The notes: generated by a model not told the origin, from the sequence alone. A stretch of 34,631 bases of DNA from Mnemiopsis leidyi (GCA_000226015.1 JH153122.1:130777-165407), one strand, 5' to 3'; positions 10,379 through 23,193 are shown, counted from the first letter of the stretch. Program-made: numbers and translations.

Positions 10379-13300
10379 TGTTTGCGTTAAGGTATGGGAA
10401 CAGTGTAGTTAGTTACAGGTATGGTCGCACGAAATATTACTGCCAAGGTCAACTACAATTGTAACTAATTCGTACATTGCTATTTATAGAAAATCAAAAC
10501 TGACGGTCAAAAAGTACTGCGTCATGCACGTAACTGTAACGAGAAATCGGCGTAGCGATAGAAAAGTTAGACTTAGACAATAAATGTCATAGATTCAGAA
10601 AAGGTTTCGAACAAAAGACGGTATTGAATGATTTAATTTCCGAATTATTTTGGCATGAAGTCGTCCGACACTCAAAACTATCGACAGACCGTCGAAATGT
10701 GAAATGTGGTGCATTTGAAGGTCTTATTGATTTGTAAACCTTAAAACAATTGCTGAAATCCGTCTAGATTCCCAAAACCTGTCTAGAATATGTAAACGAC
10801 CGATCTCTGCTAGGATTTTAACTGATTTGTGGGATTCTATCTAATTTGTATGCATGAAGAATTGCCATATAAGGTTTGTCTATGGATACTTTATTAAGGC
10901 TGAAGCCTGCTTAAAAACAGTCCAAATTTTTGGTGACGGTGCAGCAAAGCTGACTCGAGCTGAACGGGAAGTCGGGAAATGTCGCCACGTTTCAAAGAGC
11001 TCACAGAAGCCGAAAACCCCTATACTTGAAGTGATGCAGCGGTAGTGCCCAGATCCTGCTTCAAATTTTGAACAAAATCGGAAGGCCAAGTCATGATGCT
11101 GTCAGATGAAAGGAATGCTATTACCCTGGCTGGTCTCCAAATTGTCCCTCGGCTGAACTTTCCATTGATCTTGCTTGTGGTGGTCAAGAATTCGTGATAG
11201 TCTCGGATTGAATTGTCACTATGATATGATGATAAAGGCATAATGGGGGTTTAGTGCGTGATCGAAAATTGTATTAAACCGAGCTGATCTTCTAAGTTCA
11301 TCTCATTATTCATAAATGCAATATTAGATCTCGGCGGGCGACGTTTAGTCAGAAATATTGGAAGACAAGTTGTAACGTGGTATCTACATATCCGTGGCGC
11401 GGATATGCGACCTTGTCAGTGGCTCTCTAGCAGCTGGTACAGCTACCTTCGGGATCTCGGTAGAAGTTATGGAAAGCTCAGATCAAAGCGAACCGAAAAC
11501 AACAGACGGACATTGTCACGTGTGCGGAGAAACAATGTGACAATCCCGTTATGTCCCCTGTTTTGAGATTTAGACTTAGAGAAAAAGTAAGCAGTTTGCT
11601 AAGTTTTCGGTATCAAATCGGGAATTTAAAAATAACCACGGCCACAGCAAGTATAAGGACTTTTGTCGTTGACATGTATTTAACACTTTAACAGCTGGAT
11701 AAATTACGTGTCAAAAGTTGTCAACCTTCAATTTTCACTCAATTTATTCGTGACACGCATTGTGAACTTTTAACCTCTCGACCGATCACACTAGAGCTGG
11801 AAGTGATTTGTCTGACAGACAATAAATAGTAAGGATTCAAAACCTTGTTTAAAATAATACTATGTTTAAACTCAAAGTAAGTAAACCTATTGCCGCCGTC
11901 GAAATGCCCGTAAAATAGTACCGTTTACCCCTGGAAATTCATAAAACAATATAACTAGTTCCGTAAAAATACCTAAGTCAGATAGACAGGTTGGGTATCT
12001 AATGAAATCATGTCATGCTCCCCATCTATTTCCTAGTCGTAGAATCAGAGTATAAATGGCCATCTGCCAACCAACAACAAATTGCCTCAGCCTCGTTTGC
12101 ACAGCGCGTATGTTGCGTCCTATTTGCGAGTATTACTATTAAGGTGGTGGCAACCACCCCGGAAAAGACACTTAATAATCTGAAAATGTTTGGCCCTCAA
12201 TCGATTTTTCGTCGGGTTTTGTTCGGGTTCAGAATAAGAAAAAAAGTTGCTACCCCTATATATGACAATATGAAGTGTGGTACTGGTATACGACCCCAAG
12301 CATGCTTTGCATTTTGCGGCTGATCTATCTACCATTCTACCGGGTTTGTTCCAGTCAATCATGGGAATATCGCTCCTTGACGAGGCAGTGGCGGCCTGGC
12401 ACTAAAATTTTACAAATATCAGCCAAATTAATTTGCTTCTTGGTAGAGTTGGTACAGCTCGGCACAAATCGCAAATTCATCTTGCTTCCTCGTAGTCGTA
12501 CTGCTCAAAAAGGCTGGCTCCTAAACTTCGTCACCGACACTTTAAAACTTAGACACACGGCAAAGCTGAGCGTCTTGCCCGATCTGATTCCCCTAACTAC
12601 CATCCTCATGGCAACCGTACCTTCAGAATAACATTGAGTATTTAGACTAGTGTTGTGTTAGTAGGTACCTTAGTACTGAATCTTACCCAACTTGATAACC
12701 CTATATAAAAGTTTGGTTCATCATCAATCAGTTGATTAATATATCACATTTCAGGCACTGATACTATTACTCCAAGATACTTGACTTAGCCGAGGTTCCT
12801 TCCTAAGCTCTGATCAAACGAACAAATAAGGCTAGAAAGCAAACTGTCACTTGGCTACTTTCAACTGCCAACAGCTGCGAGTTCCATCGTTGAAAGCAGG
12901 AAAGAGAAACTGCAGTTGAAGTCGTGATGGGCACCATGTCAGCACCGTGCTGTGTACACTCGTGCTCTGTAATCGGGAAGCAGCCCGGAGACCCCCGGCT
13001 CTGAGCCAACACGAAGAGTTGTATCGGGAGGTTAAATTTACCGCGTCTTATAAATTTAGATGCCCTATTGATCGGCAGGAACTACGTCAATTGTCATTAT
13101 TTTGACAATCAGCTCGGCGGGCACATTCCACCCGGTCAAGAAGAGGCTGTTCGAGCTAGGCACCGAGAGGGCGAGAAGAAGGAGGAGGACTTTCAAGATG
13201 AAGGACTAAAGCTATGGGGAGGAGTGGGATGAGCGATAAAACTGTTGAAGGGGTTGAACTATCGAAATGAGGGACAAACTTATGGGCTTAGTGAGATCCG

Positions 13301-16300
13301 GTCCTGAATTTATACTGTGGGCTGGTTATTGGTTAAGGGGCATCACGGGTATAGGTATGGAACTAACGTCGAAGCTGCCAGCTGGCATGAAGCTCCAAAC
13401 CCCGTGAGACTAATTGAAATGAGGGTGAAATCGACTAATGCCGTATGTGTTAACTTGAAACCTTGCCTAAAGTTTTCTGGAACGGCCACAGAAATAGCAT
13501 CAAGTACCAGCGGCCAAAAGCTAAATCACTTGTCTTCTTTAACGATCTTTGAGCTCCTCCTTAAATGTTATTAATTAGAGACCTAATCAAATCCTTTGTC
13601 TAGGAGGGTCACCGTTCAAAGGAAGGAGGAAAGTGTGATGTAAGACCAGACCTCCAGCCGGAACTCGCACCCTTTGTCCTGTCTCTTTCCAGCATCTGTT
13701 TTCAATTTCATAAATTGTAATTGTATCACTAGCAAAGCGATGTCGAATGTGGTGCCTTAGCCAGACAGCACCCCCATATCCTGCCCTATGGCCAATGCCG
13801 GGACCTGGGACCGCGACCGGTTCTTCGCTTAACTCGTGCTGGACCTCTCCCTGCCCTGGACTCCCCTCTTGTAACCACCAGATCCACTGTCTAGTGGCTG
13901 ATCATCAGCGACTCCAAACTATTTGAGAAATGCGATAGCTCTTTAAGTTGTATGGCGCACCACCTGGTTCGGAGGAAGTTCCCTGTTTCGTTTTTCGGCT
14001 TAGTTTAAAATGGGCTTTGTCGCCGGAAGAGTCACAAATGCCCTGCTGCAGGACTTTAAAACGAGAACCAATGTACTGCAAATAAACAATTATTGAAATT
14101 CAATCAAACTAACGGCGATCTAATCAATGTAAAAGCCCTAAAAAGGACATAAATCATTTAAGTATTAATTGTATTGATAAACTGTGACGACTAACTTATT
14201 ACAAATACAATGACTCACGCCCCACGTCCGCCACAAAACACAAATCTGCCGAGATCTTGGACTTATTAAAACTGGCAGCTGTTTCTTTAGGAATTATTCA
14301 AGTCAACTCTATTATAAAGCTCGTAAGTCGCAATAACTAGCATATAACGTTCGACATTTTCTTAAAAATCTATTTGCTGCTTAGTGCTCACCAATAAAAG
14401 GATAATGAGGACCAGAAAGTAATTTTAACACTGGCTGGAGGTTCCTGCTGTGCCAGATGAAAGCAAGACACAGATAATGGACTCTATTTTTGGCACTTCA
14501 CTATCTGCTTCACGGAGTTGGCTAACCTGTTAGTCTAGGGACGAGACATGGTGCTTTACTTAAAACAGGACACTCGCTTCATGTCAGCTGTTTAAAAGCA
14601 AAAAACTGCCGTCCGAATAGCACTTCTGGTCGATGAGCTAATCAGCGAGGAGAACAAGCGCATGGTAAAGCTAGGCGGTAGAAAAGCTGATCACATTTAA
14701 CTGCCCTCCAGCAGTTGCACGTCTTCTCCTTTCCTGTGACACTCTTGACAAGTGCTTATATTTGCTGCTGTCAATTTCTCCCTGCGGACTTGTTAAAAAA
14801 GTCTGCCTATTTTGGTACATTGCGCTTCTATAATACTTACCACTCTCTCGCAATTGTAAAAACAAATTTCTTACATCAGTATTACTATTACTATTAAGTA
14901 TTAACACATGCACATGTCATGAAATCAAGCACCGTAAAACTGTTCTGTGCGTGACTTTATGAGGTACAAGATGTATATTGACAGTTAAGCAGTGTGTGTG
15001 AAGATTTGTCGATTGGAAGTGGAAACGTCGCGTCCATAGTATGGGAATCCTTTTACCTACTCAACTACTGACCTGTTTTCATTTATCACGATCTGTACGT
15101 GTGTCGCTATACATGTAATACTAATAGTAATGTATGATCTTATATACCTGTTTCTTCCTAATGTAGCTGCGAGAAAGCTTATAGATGTTTACTTGCTAAT
15201 TTTAGTGAAAGTGTTTAAGCAACTTAAGTTCAACTTTGAGTTTTTTGTCTGAACTCTGTTAAGAGATAGGCCATGATAAATGACTATTGACATAAGAATA
15301 AGATACACAAACAGGAACTTTGTCTTTAGCAGGTAGATTGGTAAAAGTCGTACACTTGCGACGCGCATTAATATTACCCTTCAGAGAAGCACACTATTAT
15401 AGTAAAAATAAGTTCTAATTTAAACTCTTGACCGCAATTACAAATAAAACGCTGAAGTCAGTCCTGCTACGAAACTATCAACCACAATACGGCCCTCCTT
15501 TTATTCGAAAAATCACTCTTCTAGAACATACTGCACATCCGTAATTTTCTTTGCCGTATTGATCTCAAGGTGATCATGTGAACTGATAACGGTACAATGG
15601 ATATAGAATCGTCAATAAAGTGTTTACAGTGGTCAAGCGTGCCCTTCCGTCCAACAAGCGTGATCTTCCTCCTTCCACGACTCTCGTGCTTTAACAAGGC
15701 AAACCGCATCAAAGCTGTCCGACTTGTCCTCTTAGCAGAATCATGTGCCTCTTAGCGCTTCTTCCATTTGGACTATCACATGTAATAGCTACTAAGCTCT
15801 GGCACCTTCCTTCTATGCTTCCTTCTCCTAGACGCACGGAGACTGAGACAAAAGAACAATATTACGATTTGCAGCTTTATAGACGGTGTGAAAATCCTGA
15901 TACGTAGACACTGTTAAATAGAGGATCAAGATACCTATATGCCTCGCGCTATTCGCGACTATAAGTATAACAATTAACCGCAAAACCACAATGTCATATT
16001 ATTGTTGAGTACAATGCATTCAGTGCTAAGTAGCACTAGAAGTAGCACACAATAGTCTGCTCGTCGGAGAAGTTCGTGACACAGCAGTGAGCTTGCTGCG
16101 TGTTTAAAACACACTTAAAACACGACCTAACTCCAGTCAAGTACATACGTCCAACGAGCTGCTTATGTTTTGTTGGTTTTTAGGTATTCAAAATGTTTAA
16201 ACGACTGGGTTTGTCAACCGCGGAACTGAACCCGGGAATCGCGGTGATCGGAGCTTCGCAGACGTCTCTCTCCCTTATTGTTATCAAGGAAAAGGGCTAA

Positions 16301-17375
16301 ATTAAACGGTGATGTCAAATTAATGAAAGTTTTTGTGGTTGAATTCCCCAGGTTCTAACGAAATTAGGGTACAATCTTCTACTCAATCTACTCGAGAATA
16401 AACACCTCAAAAGTGAAAATACAAGTCGAGAAATAAAACCGTCGTTGCCAACCTCCTATCTTATGCTAAGGAATGCGTGACATATTTGAACCAAATGAGG
16501 ATGTAGGTTTTACTAAATAAGGCTGCCATTTTGTCAAATTAATACAAAAATTGTGAATTATGATTTAAAATTTGAAGCATGTTCAGCCACAGAAATTTCC
16601 GAGTCGTGACAGGGAGGGTTTCAGCTTGTCATTCTGAGGGGCTTTCAAAGAAACATGCAATTAGGGTCTTTGTAAACCTTGCCGTCCTGTGAGACGCTCA
16701 AAAATATTTTGTGAATTTTACTGCTATGAATATTGATGTTCAGGTTCTTGTGAAAACTGATCTCATGTCTGTCCTTCACCTACTAAAAACTTACATACTT
16801 TACTGTTAGTGTTACATTCTCAATGATTTTATGGACGATTCACGCATTTAATAATTTTATGTGCCGTTCAAATGTTGTGAATTTATGTTTAGCCTTATAT
16901 AATGCTATAATAATGGTTTTAAATTGCAGTTCATGGAAGCATACTAATAGCACAAGCATCCGAAATAATTCTGCAGTCACCATTGTTATACTTATCAGTA
17001 ATTAGTATAAGACAGAAATATTGGTTTTACTAATGAAGGGCACCTGGTACTTCCCCTTAGTAAAGCTTACTGCTTAGGAAACCTGCCCTACAATATAATC
17101 CTTAAATCACAGTTCACTACATGCTTTAATGCTGACTTGAATATTTGTCAAGGACCTATGAAGTACTTACTGATATTACTAATGTTGCAATTCCAATTTT
17201 TAAAATACCGTATTTTAATTTTGGTGTTAAGTTACTTCCAAATGTTTGTCTCACGCTTAGATTGCAGCTCTCCTTAAATAGCAACTTCGTCATATTGTAA
17301 AAGGAAATAAATTTAGATTTAAAAGTTTTTGAATGTTTTGAAAATCATGGGATTATAGAAAATTGTTTCATCATG
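10379..17375. other. Gene-poor stretch, nothing firm
   Basis: I find no exon set here that can be linked by splice phase or recognised as a family. Open frames up to 118 codons exist (for example 12275-12631 and 11020-11241) but lack convincing composition or homology. A segment at 13100-13210 is less AT-rich and open, with a charged translation (GQEEAVRARHREGEKKEED), and could be a decayed exon. The region may hold regulatory DNA or repeats known only from the rest of the genome. Confidence 0.5.
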
Positions 17376-17474
17376 GAAATTTTCAGAAATTTCACATCAC
17401 GACTTTAATTCCATTAAAGTCGTGATGTGATTTTAACTTTATATCGATGAAATGGTAAATTTCTGAAAATTTTG
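17376..17474. repeat. Nested inverted repeat (foldback)
   Basis: A perfect 17-bp stem (17393-17409 with 17413-17429, loop of 3) lies inside an outer inverted repeat of about 16 bp (GAAATTTTCAGAAATT near 17376 and its complement near 17457-17474). The structure resembles a small foldback transposon or MITE remnant. No target duplication was found. Confidence 0.8.
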
Positions 17475-17763
17475 TTATACTAGCAAATTATACTACCAAA
17501 TTATACAAGCAAATTCTATAAGTTTAACCAATTTCGAAAATAGTTGACAAGTGTCACGCTTAATTCGACAAGAAAATTCCAAAGAAAAATTAAGGCACAA
17601 TACCTCGAGTAAGATCTGAATTCACTAAAATGAATTCTGTCAAGAAAAATGATTCGTTTCAAATTTTCTTCTATACGTCATTCAATTATCACATTCACCC
17701 ATGGCATTTCATAATGTCCAAGAAGACCTCTCAACGATCAGTTGCGTCATGACATCGTAATGA

Positions 17764-17797
17764 AATAATTACAGCTGCTAAATAATTACAGCTGCTA
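17764..17797. repeat. 17-bp direct tandem duplication
   Basis: AATAATTACAGCTGCTA occurs twice back to back at 17764-17780 and 17781-17797. Confidence 0.95.
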
Positions 17798-19095
17798 AAG
17801 GACCTGCAAGATATATGGCTAGAAGGCTAGAGTAGCTGTAAAGGAGATGTGGTGTCGCGATAACAGTTGATTAGGAGGGGCTGGGACTTGGGCGTTAAGA
17901 GACAGAGGAACTTTTGCACCCTATTACTGCTAAATCAGTTTTTCTAGGCTATGTCAATACCTACTGGTCGGTCCAGCGGTAGATTTGTCCCTGCAGTATC
18001 TCTGCCATGTGTCTTTCTACAGGCCTTGAGGTCCTAATGTCCGTGCATGAGACTTAAATAAGCGACAAAGATGGATGGTGGCACACTAGAATAACTTAAC
18101 ACATAAATTAAAATACAGTTTGTATAGAAGAACTAAAAGTATCAAAGAAGAACTGAGATAAAAATAGAAGAAATAAGCTGGAATAATTTACATCTTTACA
18201 TTGACTTTGAAATTATAACCTAGCTGACGCATAGAATTACCAAACCAGTGTAAGGACTTCTGTGGTTGAACAATTGCCGACGTAGAAGTAAAAAAACAAG
18301 CTAGAACAACTAAGCTGGGGGTGCCGGGGGGTTGAGGCACTAAACACGGCCATGGTAATCTTACCCCCTTCTCCCAAGCTAGTTGCCAGCTTCACAACCA
18401 CCTTCAGAAGGACGGTGAGGTATCAGACGAAAGGAGGGCGTTCAGCAGACAGTGAGAGCTCAGCTCTTTATCATAGCAGTGGACACGTGAGGTGGTGTTT
18501 ACTACCTTTTCCTTCTGTACTTATCATTATCAGGCAGTAGGTTGCTTCTGCTTCCTTGCCTGGTACTTGTTACGGCACTGCATCGTGAAATGGGGTAAAT
18601 ATTGCGGCAGTAGTTACTTCCGAAATTTGTCAGCGGTAAAGATCTGAAGAGTTGCGGTTAGAATTACCGACTTATTTGATCTCTAGTGGACCTTACAGTG
18701 GTGGTGAAATGCTTGCTCGCCTTCTAGATTGTAGTGAAGTATAACACTAGCACGAATTTTTAATTGAGTTTTTCTAACTCAATTACAAATCGTTAAAAAA
18801 GGAGCTCTTCCCAAAGCAGCGCAGGGTAAAAATAACATTGATTTTTAATAGAATTTTGAATTTGAAAGCAGCTGGCTTGTCCTTTCCTGGAACCAGTAAC
18901 ACCACGGTATCATCCCACCAAAATATGTGAATATGCTAAAAAGATGTAACTGTAAGCGGCACGCGGCTATAACCTCTTCACTGTAACCTTTACTCTACAA
19001 GCGCCCTCCCTTGCCTTTCACGGTCCACCGCGATTAGCTGAAGTGTGACATTACGCCAGTTGAGCCCTCTCTCACACACACGCAAAAACACACTT
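17798..19095. other. No gene recognised
   Basis: Mixed-composition sequence without an identifiable exon. A 62-codon open frame at 18352-18540 has no family resemblance I can name. Confidence 0.4.
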
Positions 19096-19260
<165 letters not shown>

Positions 19261-20091
19261 TAGCTCACAAGGAGGAAGGTAGACCGTAGATCACGTTGTC
19301 CCAGCTTTTGATCTTGAAGTCGATTGTGTTGCTGTTCCGCCGCTACTCTCACGTGTCAGTTAGCAGTTTCACGGTCTGCGATACTCGGCCCCGTATCACG
19401 TGGAGCTAGCCGGGCCCCCTTGCACCACGGCAAACTTTCATCATTTTCCGGGTGCCGTATATCGTGTCGAGGTGCAGCTGTATGTCCAGAGTTTTCGTGC
19501 TGCTTCAGCGCACCGACACTTCTGCAAACATATCCTGTACTCTGAATGGAGCTCCTGTTCTGCTGGTGATTCAGTTGAGCGACAGTGGACTTTCCGAGGA
19601 GCCGTGAAGTTTGCCGTCTTGTCGACGTGATGTTATCAGTTAGGAAGCTACTCCTGATATATTTTTTGTAGTCTCTGTCTGAGGTGCTAATGACAGGTTG
19701 TAAACAAGGCTCTTAAAACTCCATTATAATGTCTCTTAAATTCCGGCCCGGCAAATTTCATATCCAGACAAACAATTAACAAACAGCATTTTTATTGAAC
19801 AACTGCAATTACAGTAGGATTTACAGAAAAAATTAGATGGTACTGCTAGTTGTTTTCTAGAACATTGTTTTTCTATCAAAAAATGTCTGACAAGGGCTAA
19901 ATTTAAGTCGATCAAGATGATGTATGTAAGAATTCTGAATTCATCATGTCAATCGTATGACCAAACAATAGTTCTGCTACTCTAAATAACTATTTTATCA
20001 AAAACCCTGCAGTGTACCAATCGCCATATCCTCAGATGTTCACGTTTTACTCGGTGAGTCGGTGCCACATTTTGGATGATCAAATCCTCCA
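19261..20091. other. 3' flank of the cassette gene; GC-richer patch
   Basis: 19300-19630 is less AT-rich than its surroundings and keeps an open frame on the plus strand (19400-19630) containing the motif SEWSSCSAGD, faintly like a thrombospondin type 1 start, but the rest of that domain is missing. 19631-20091 appears to be 3' untranslated and flanking DNA of the minus-strand gene. Confidence 0.3.
19791..19796 (-). terminator. Polyadenylation signal of cassette gene
   Basis: AATAAA on the minus strand, 296 bases past the stop at 20092. Assigned from motif and position. Confidence 0.5.
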
Positions 20092-20684
20092 CTATGATTG
20101 ATGACTACTGTCATGATCGTGATGACTGTCGTGATGATTTTCATGATGGTCATGGTGACTGTGATGATCGTGGTGGTCATGATGATCTCTGTGGAAGAAA
20201 TGCTCTACTCTTCCTTTCACGTTGTGCAAGAAACCGTGATGATGGTGGTGCTCTTCAAGATGGTGATCATGTCGGTCATGATGATCACCGTCGTGATCAC
20301 CATGGTGATGTTCGTCATGGTGATGTTTGTCATCATGTTTGCTATGGTCGCGGTGGAAGAAGTGATCCACTTTAGTGATCATGCCATGGAACTTGTCCTT
20401 CATGGCATGTCGGTGTCCGTGAGACTCCACGACTACCACATCCCCAGAAGCCTGGCTGCTGCAGGTGTACGTCACTGTTTCCGTGTAGCCCGATTGTGGT
20501 TGTTCATCTACCACTATCACATTCTCGTAGTCCTGGTGATCCTGGTTGCTATGGTGGTCCTCGTTGTCAGGGTGTTGGCCATCACCCGTTTGTCCTATAA
20601 GCTGTATGCCATGGTCTAACCGCTCGCACTGATGGCCCACAAGAATTACTCCTGGCTCGACGTTACCCTCTAATTGTACTGGAC
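20092..20684 (-). other. Terminal exon encoding histidine/aspartate-rich domain
   Basis: The acceptor CTAATTCAG precedes 20684 and the frame stays open to TAG at 20092. After a cassette-like start and a short stretch with two cysteines (HQCERL and YTCSSQ), the chain becomes His/Asp-rich. Two blocks share the pattern G-(M/F)-(I/L)...V-(D/E)-HFFHRDH and are each followed by runs such as HHDEHHHGDHDGDHHD. The composition suits zinc, copper or nickel binding or pH-dependent cross-linking, which is inference. The plus-strand frame over the same bases is its antisense shadow. Confidence 0.8.
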
Positions 20685-22694
20685 CTGAATTAGTCAGGTT
20701 GTTAGTGATCCCGGGGTTTTATGCAGTTACGCAGTTAGTCTTTAAATTCGTAACTCTAATTCAGGGGTATAGCGATAGTTTTAACATTCACGCTTCTAGC
20801 TCTTTGTAATATAAATAATAATTTAACCATCAATTGATTGGGGTTCTAACAAATATGATGAAAACCAAGTTTTAAACACCCACCACTAGTTTCACAAATT
20901 GCAATTTCTGGCTGGACAATATGTTGACCCAACTCCAAATCGCCCTGGTAGCATGATTCTGGACCTGTGTGTTTTTTAGATTGCAAATGTCTTCTAATCT
21001 TGTAAATCACAATTTCACAATATAAAACTGAAAGAATCATCATAATCCTTTTAAATTGTACCCATGATATTTACCTCCGCAAATTTGAATGTCTGCTATT
21101 GGCAAATTGCGTACTTTTCAACACATGAGCTTTAAAATTAAACTACATTTATGAAAATGAAAACTTAATATTTCCAGAAACCTTTCCACTTACCTCCTAC
21201 AATCTCTACTTGCGGCTTTGAAAGTTTCGACATTCAACAATTATCGAGATTTGACAATGTCGAGATTTATCAAGGTCTAGATTTAACGATCATCGATAAA
21301 ATTCAATATGAACAATATTTAATTTGTCGTTTGATAGTTTTGTTAAAAGCATTTAAGTGCAGCCTCTATCTGTTTTATCAATATTATTTCCATCCACTCT
21401 TACTTACCCCCACAAATTTCTATTTGCGACTCAAGTTCGTTGAAGCACGATTCTGGGCCTAAAACAGAAAAATTTCATCTTCAAAAGTTTATCCCATTGT
21501 TGTTCATTCAGCGCCTCTATGAGGGAAGGTCAGAATGGCCTAAAGCTGCCCTAAAAAGATATCCTCAACACACATTATTGCTGATGTCATGAGACCCACA
21601 AAAGTTATTTTGAAGTTTATTTCCTTAAAAGTTCTGGCTCATTCCCGCCTACCTCCTACAACCTGTTGAGATGAGGAAGATTCTTCAACAGTTATTTATA
21701 TAATTCGTAGAAAACGTTTACTTACCTCCCACAATATGTAGTACTTCTGGTGCTGTCATCTCTAATTCACACTTAGGGCTTGATTCTGGTCCTGAAAATA
21801 TTGCGATTTGACAAAATTATCGATCGCAAAACTGCAAAAGATAAGGTTAAAAATGGTATTCAATGATATAAGTTGAATGAAATATTCAATAATCTAGTTT
21901 CACTCATATCTACCTCCACAAATTTCTATTTGTGGCTCATCAGGTCCTCTCCAGCACGATTCTGGACCTAAAACAGAAAGATGCTATAGATCAAGTTTAA
22001 TGGCTATAGAAGGTTATTGGCTATAGAAGGTTATTGGCTATAGAAGGTTAATGGCTATAGATATCAATTAAGTCAGCGAAATTAGTGGTTCACTATCAAC
22101 ATAGCTGTAATGTGGTCAGAGTTGTGTGAAACTGGTACACAGAAAACGTTCATTTACCTCCCACATTATGTACTTCTGGTGCCGTTATCTCTAATTCACC
22201 CTGATGGCATGATTCTGGCCCTGAAAATATTGCGATTTGACGAAACTTGCAGATTTTAATAAACAAGAGATTATAGAAACCAGTTCATCGACCAAAATAA
22301 AAATGATAAAATGGGTGGTTTCTTTTTGATTGTACAAACTGAAGCTTAGGATCTCAACGGTGCTTTTAACCTTAAGTTGTTAACAATGATAGGGAAAAAT
22401 CTATCATTTTACCTCCGACAATGATGTGAGCCCCAGAGTCTAACTGGTCGTTTTTGTTGCCATCAGACTTGCTCTCTTCTTTTTCTTTCTTTTCTGCCCT
22501 ATTCTTTTCTCTTAACTCCTTTCTCTCCGCCCGTCTGCGTTCTCTTTTTGTTTTCCTTTTCTGTATCCGCTCTTCCTCGTTACCAGAGTAGTTCTGGAGA
22601 GTGTCGTCATTGGAACTCGATGAGGACGAAGAAGAAGACGAGCTGGAGGAAGAGTCCCCGTTAAAGAATTCTTTAACATTCTCCATTGTAGATA
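20092..22694 (-). CDS. Modular protein: Ser/KE-rich exon, GPESC cassette exons, His-rich tail
   Basis: I do not recognise a known family. Exons in transcript order: S 22694-22413 (poly-Ser then Lys/Glu/Arg-rich, ending AHIIVGG), R1 22220-22158, R2 21967-21914, R3 21791-21726, R5 21458-21408, R8 20964-20884, and terminal H 20684-20092. All are phase 1-1 up to the last, with a glycine codon split at every junction. Cassettes translate to variants of G-P-E-S-C...LE...PE(V/I)...GG. Weaker candidates are R4 21682-21653 and R7 21113-21075. Exon H starts cassette-like (GPVQLEGNVEPG) and continues into about 130 residues dominated by His and Asp, with DHFFHRDH and EHFFHRDH as an internal duplication. 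Such a tail should bind metal ions. An ATG at 22686 would allow an independent cytoplasmic start, but a good acceptor (CTACCAG, ending 22695) and the matching phase suggest these exons continue the secreted gene at 24365-26137. Confidence 0.75.
20884..22220 (-). repeat. Tandemly duplicated cassette exons (A and B types)
   Basis: R1 and R3 form type A (ELEIT/ELEMT-APEV...VGG) and share flanking intron sequence: both are preceded by ATATTTTCAG, with TGTCAAATCGCAATATTTTC or TCGTCAAATCGCAATATTTTC just upstream. R2 and R5 form type B (...QIEICGG) and share a TTTCTGTTTTAG acceptor. The order A-B-A-B shows that a two-exon unit was duplicated whole. R8 is longer and combines features (GDLELGQHIVQPEIAIC). 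Lengths are 63, 54, 66, 51 and 81 nt, all multiples of three. Confidence 0.85.
22001..22062. repeat. 17-bp minisatellite in cassette-gene intron
   Basis: Three copies of TGGCTATAGAAGGTTAT (22001-22017, 22018-22034, 22035-22051, the last with one change) plus a partial fourth lie between cassette exons R1 and R2. Confidence 0.95.
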
Positions 22695-23193
22695 CTGGTA
22701 GGTAGAAACTAATTCATCGACAAGTTGAAGTTAAAGTGCTAATTACCGACAAACAATCATTTAATCTAATATAAATTTTAATCCATTCTCTTTGCTTCAT
22801 CTGTTGGATCATCAGAAGATCATTTGACGATCCGGATCAATCTTGTTATAGACATGGCATCATAAGCTCCCAATCATGGCATGTATGCAACCGATGTAAG
22901 CCTATCACTCCATCAATTCTCCTCCAATATATATTTCAAGACGGGTTGCGCTAAATACTTAAATAACGGCAATCATCATGCCGCTAACCTCTAAACCTCG
23001 TTAATTTGATGATTGGCTCACAATGTCCTATAAGCAACATAAAAATGACGTTACATACGCTCTTGGCAAATATAATTTCCTATGATCTAAGATGGTGATT
23101 TACAACTACAATCCCAAATAACATAAAACATTTTCATATACATTATTATACTTAGTTTGAAGTTTTGTTTGTTGACAGTAAATCAGATTCATT
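22695..23193. promoter_or_regulatory. Possible shared promoter between head-to-head Ser-rich paralogs
   Basis: About 500 bases separate the divergent ATGs at 22686 (minus) and 23194 (plus). If both are real starts this is a candidate bidirectional promoter. Against it, both ATGs sit just after acceptor-like CAG sequences, so each could follow an upstream exon. No TATA or other element stands out. Confidence 0.3.

Noticed and set aside
11020..11241. Minus-strand frame with a donor-like site (CCAGG-GTAATA)
   Set aside because: One plausible splice site but no acceptor-linked neighbour exon or recognisable domain.
12275..12631. 118-codon open frame, plus strand
   Set aside because: No domain, signal peptide or splice partner; the length is possible by chance in this much sequence.
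19400..19630. Frame with SEWSSCSAGD resembling a thrombospondin type 1 start
   Set aside because: The remaining cysteines and WSxC spacing of the domain are missing.
20098..20619. Plus-strand frame of 173 codons rich in Val/Met
   Set aside because: Antisense shadow of the His/Asp-rich minus-strand exon (CAT/GAT codons read as ATG/ATC/GTG).
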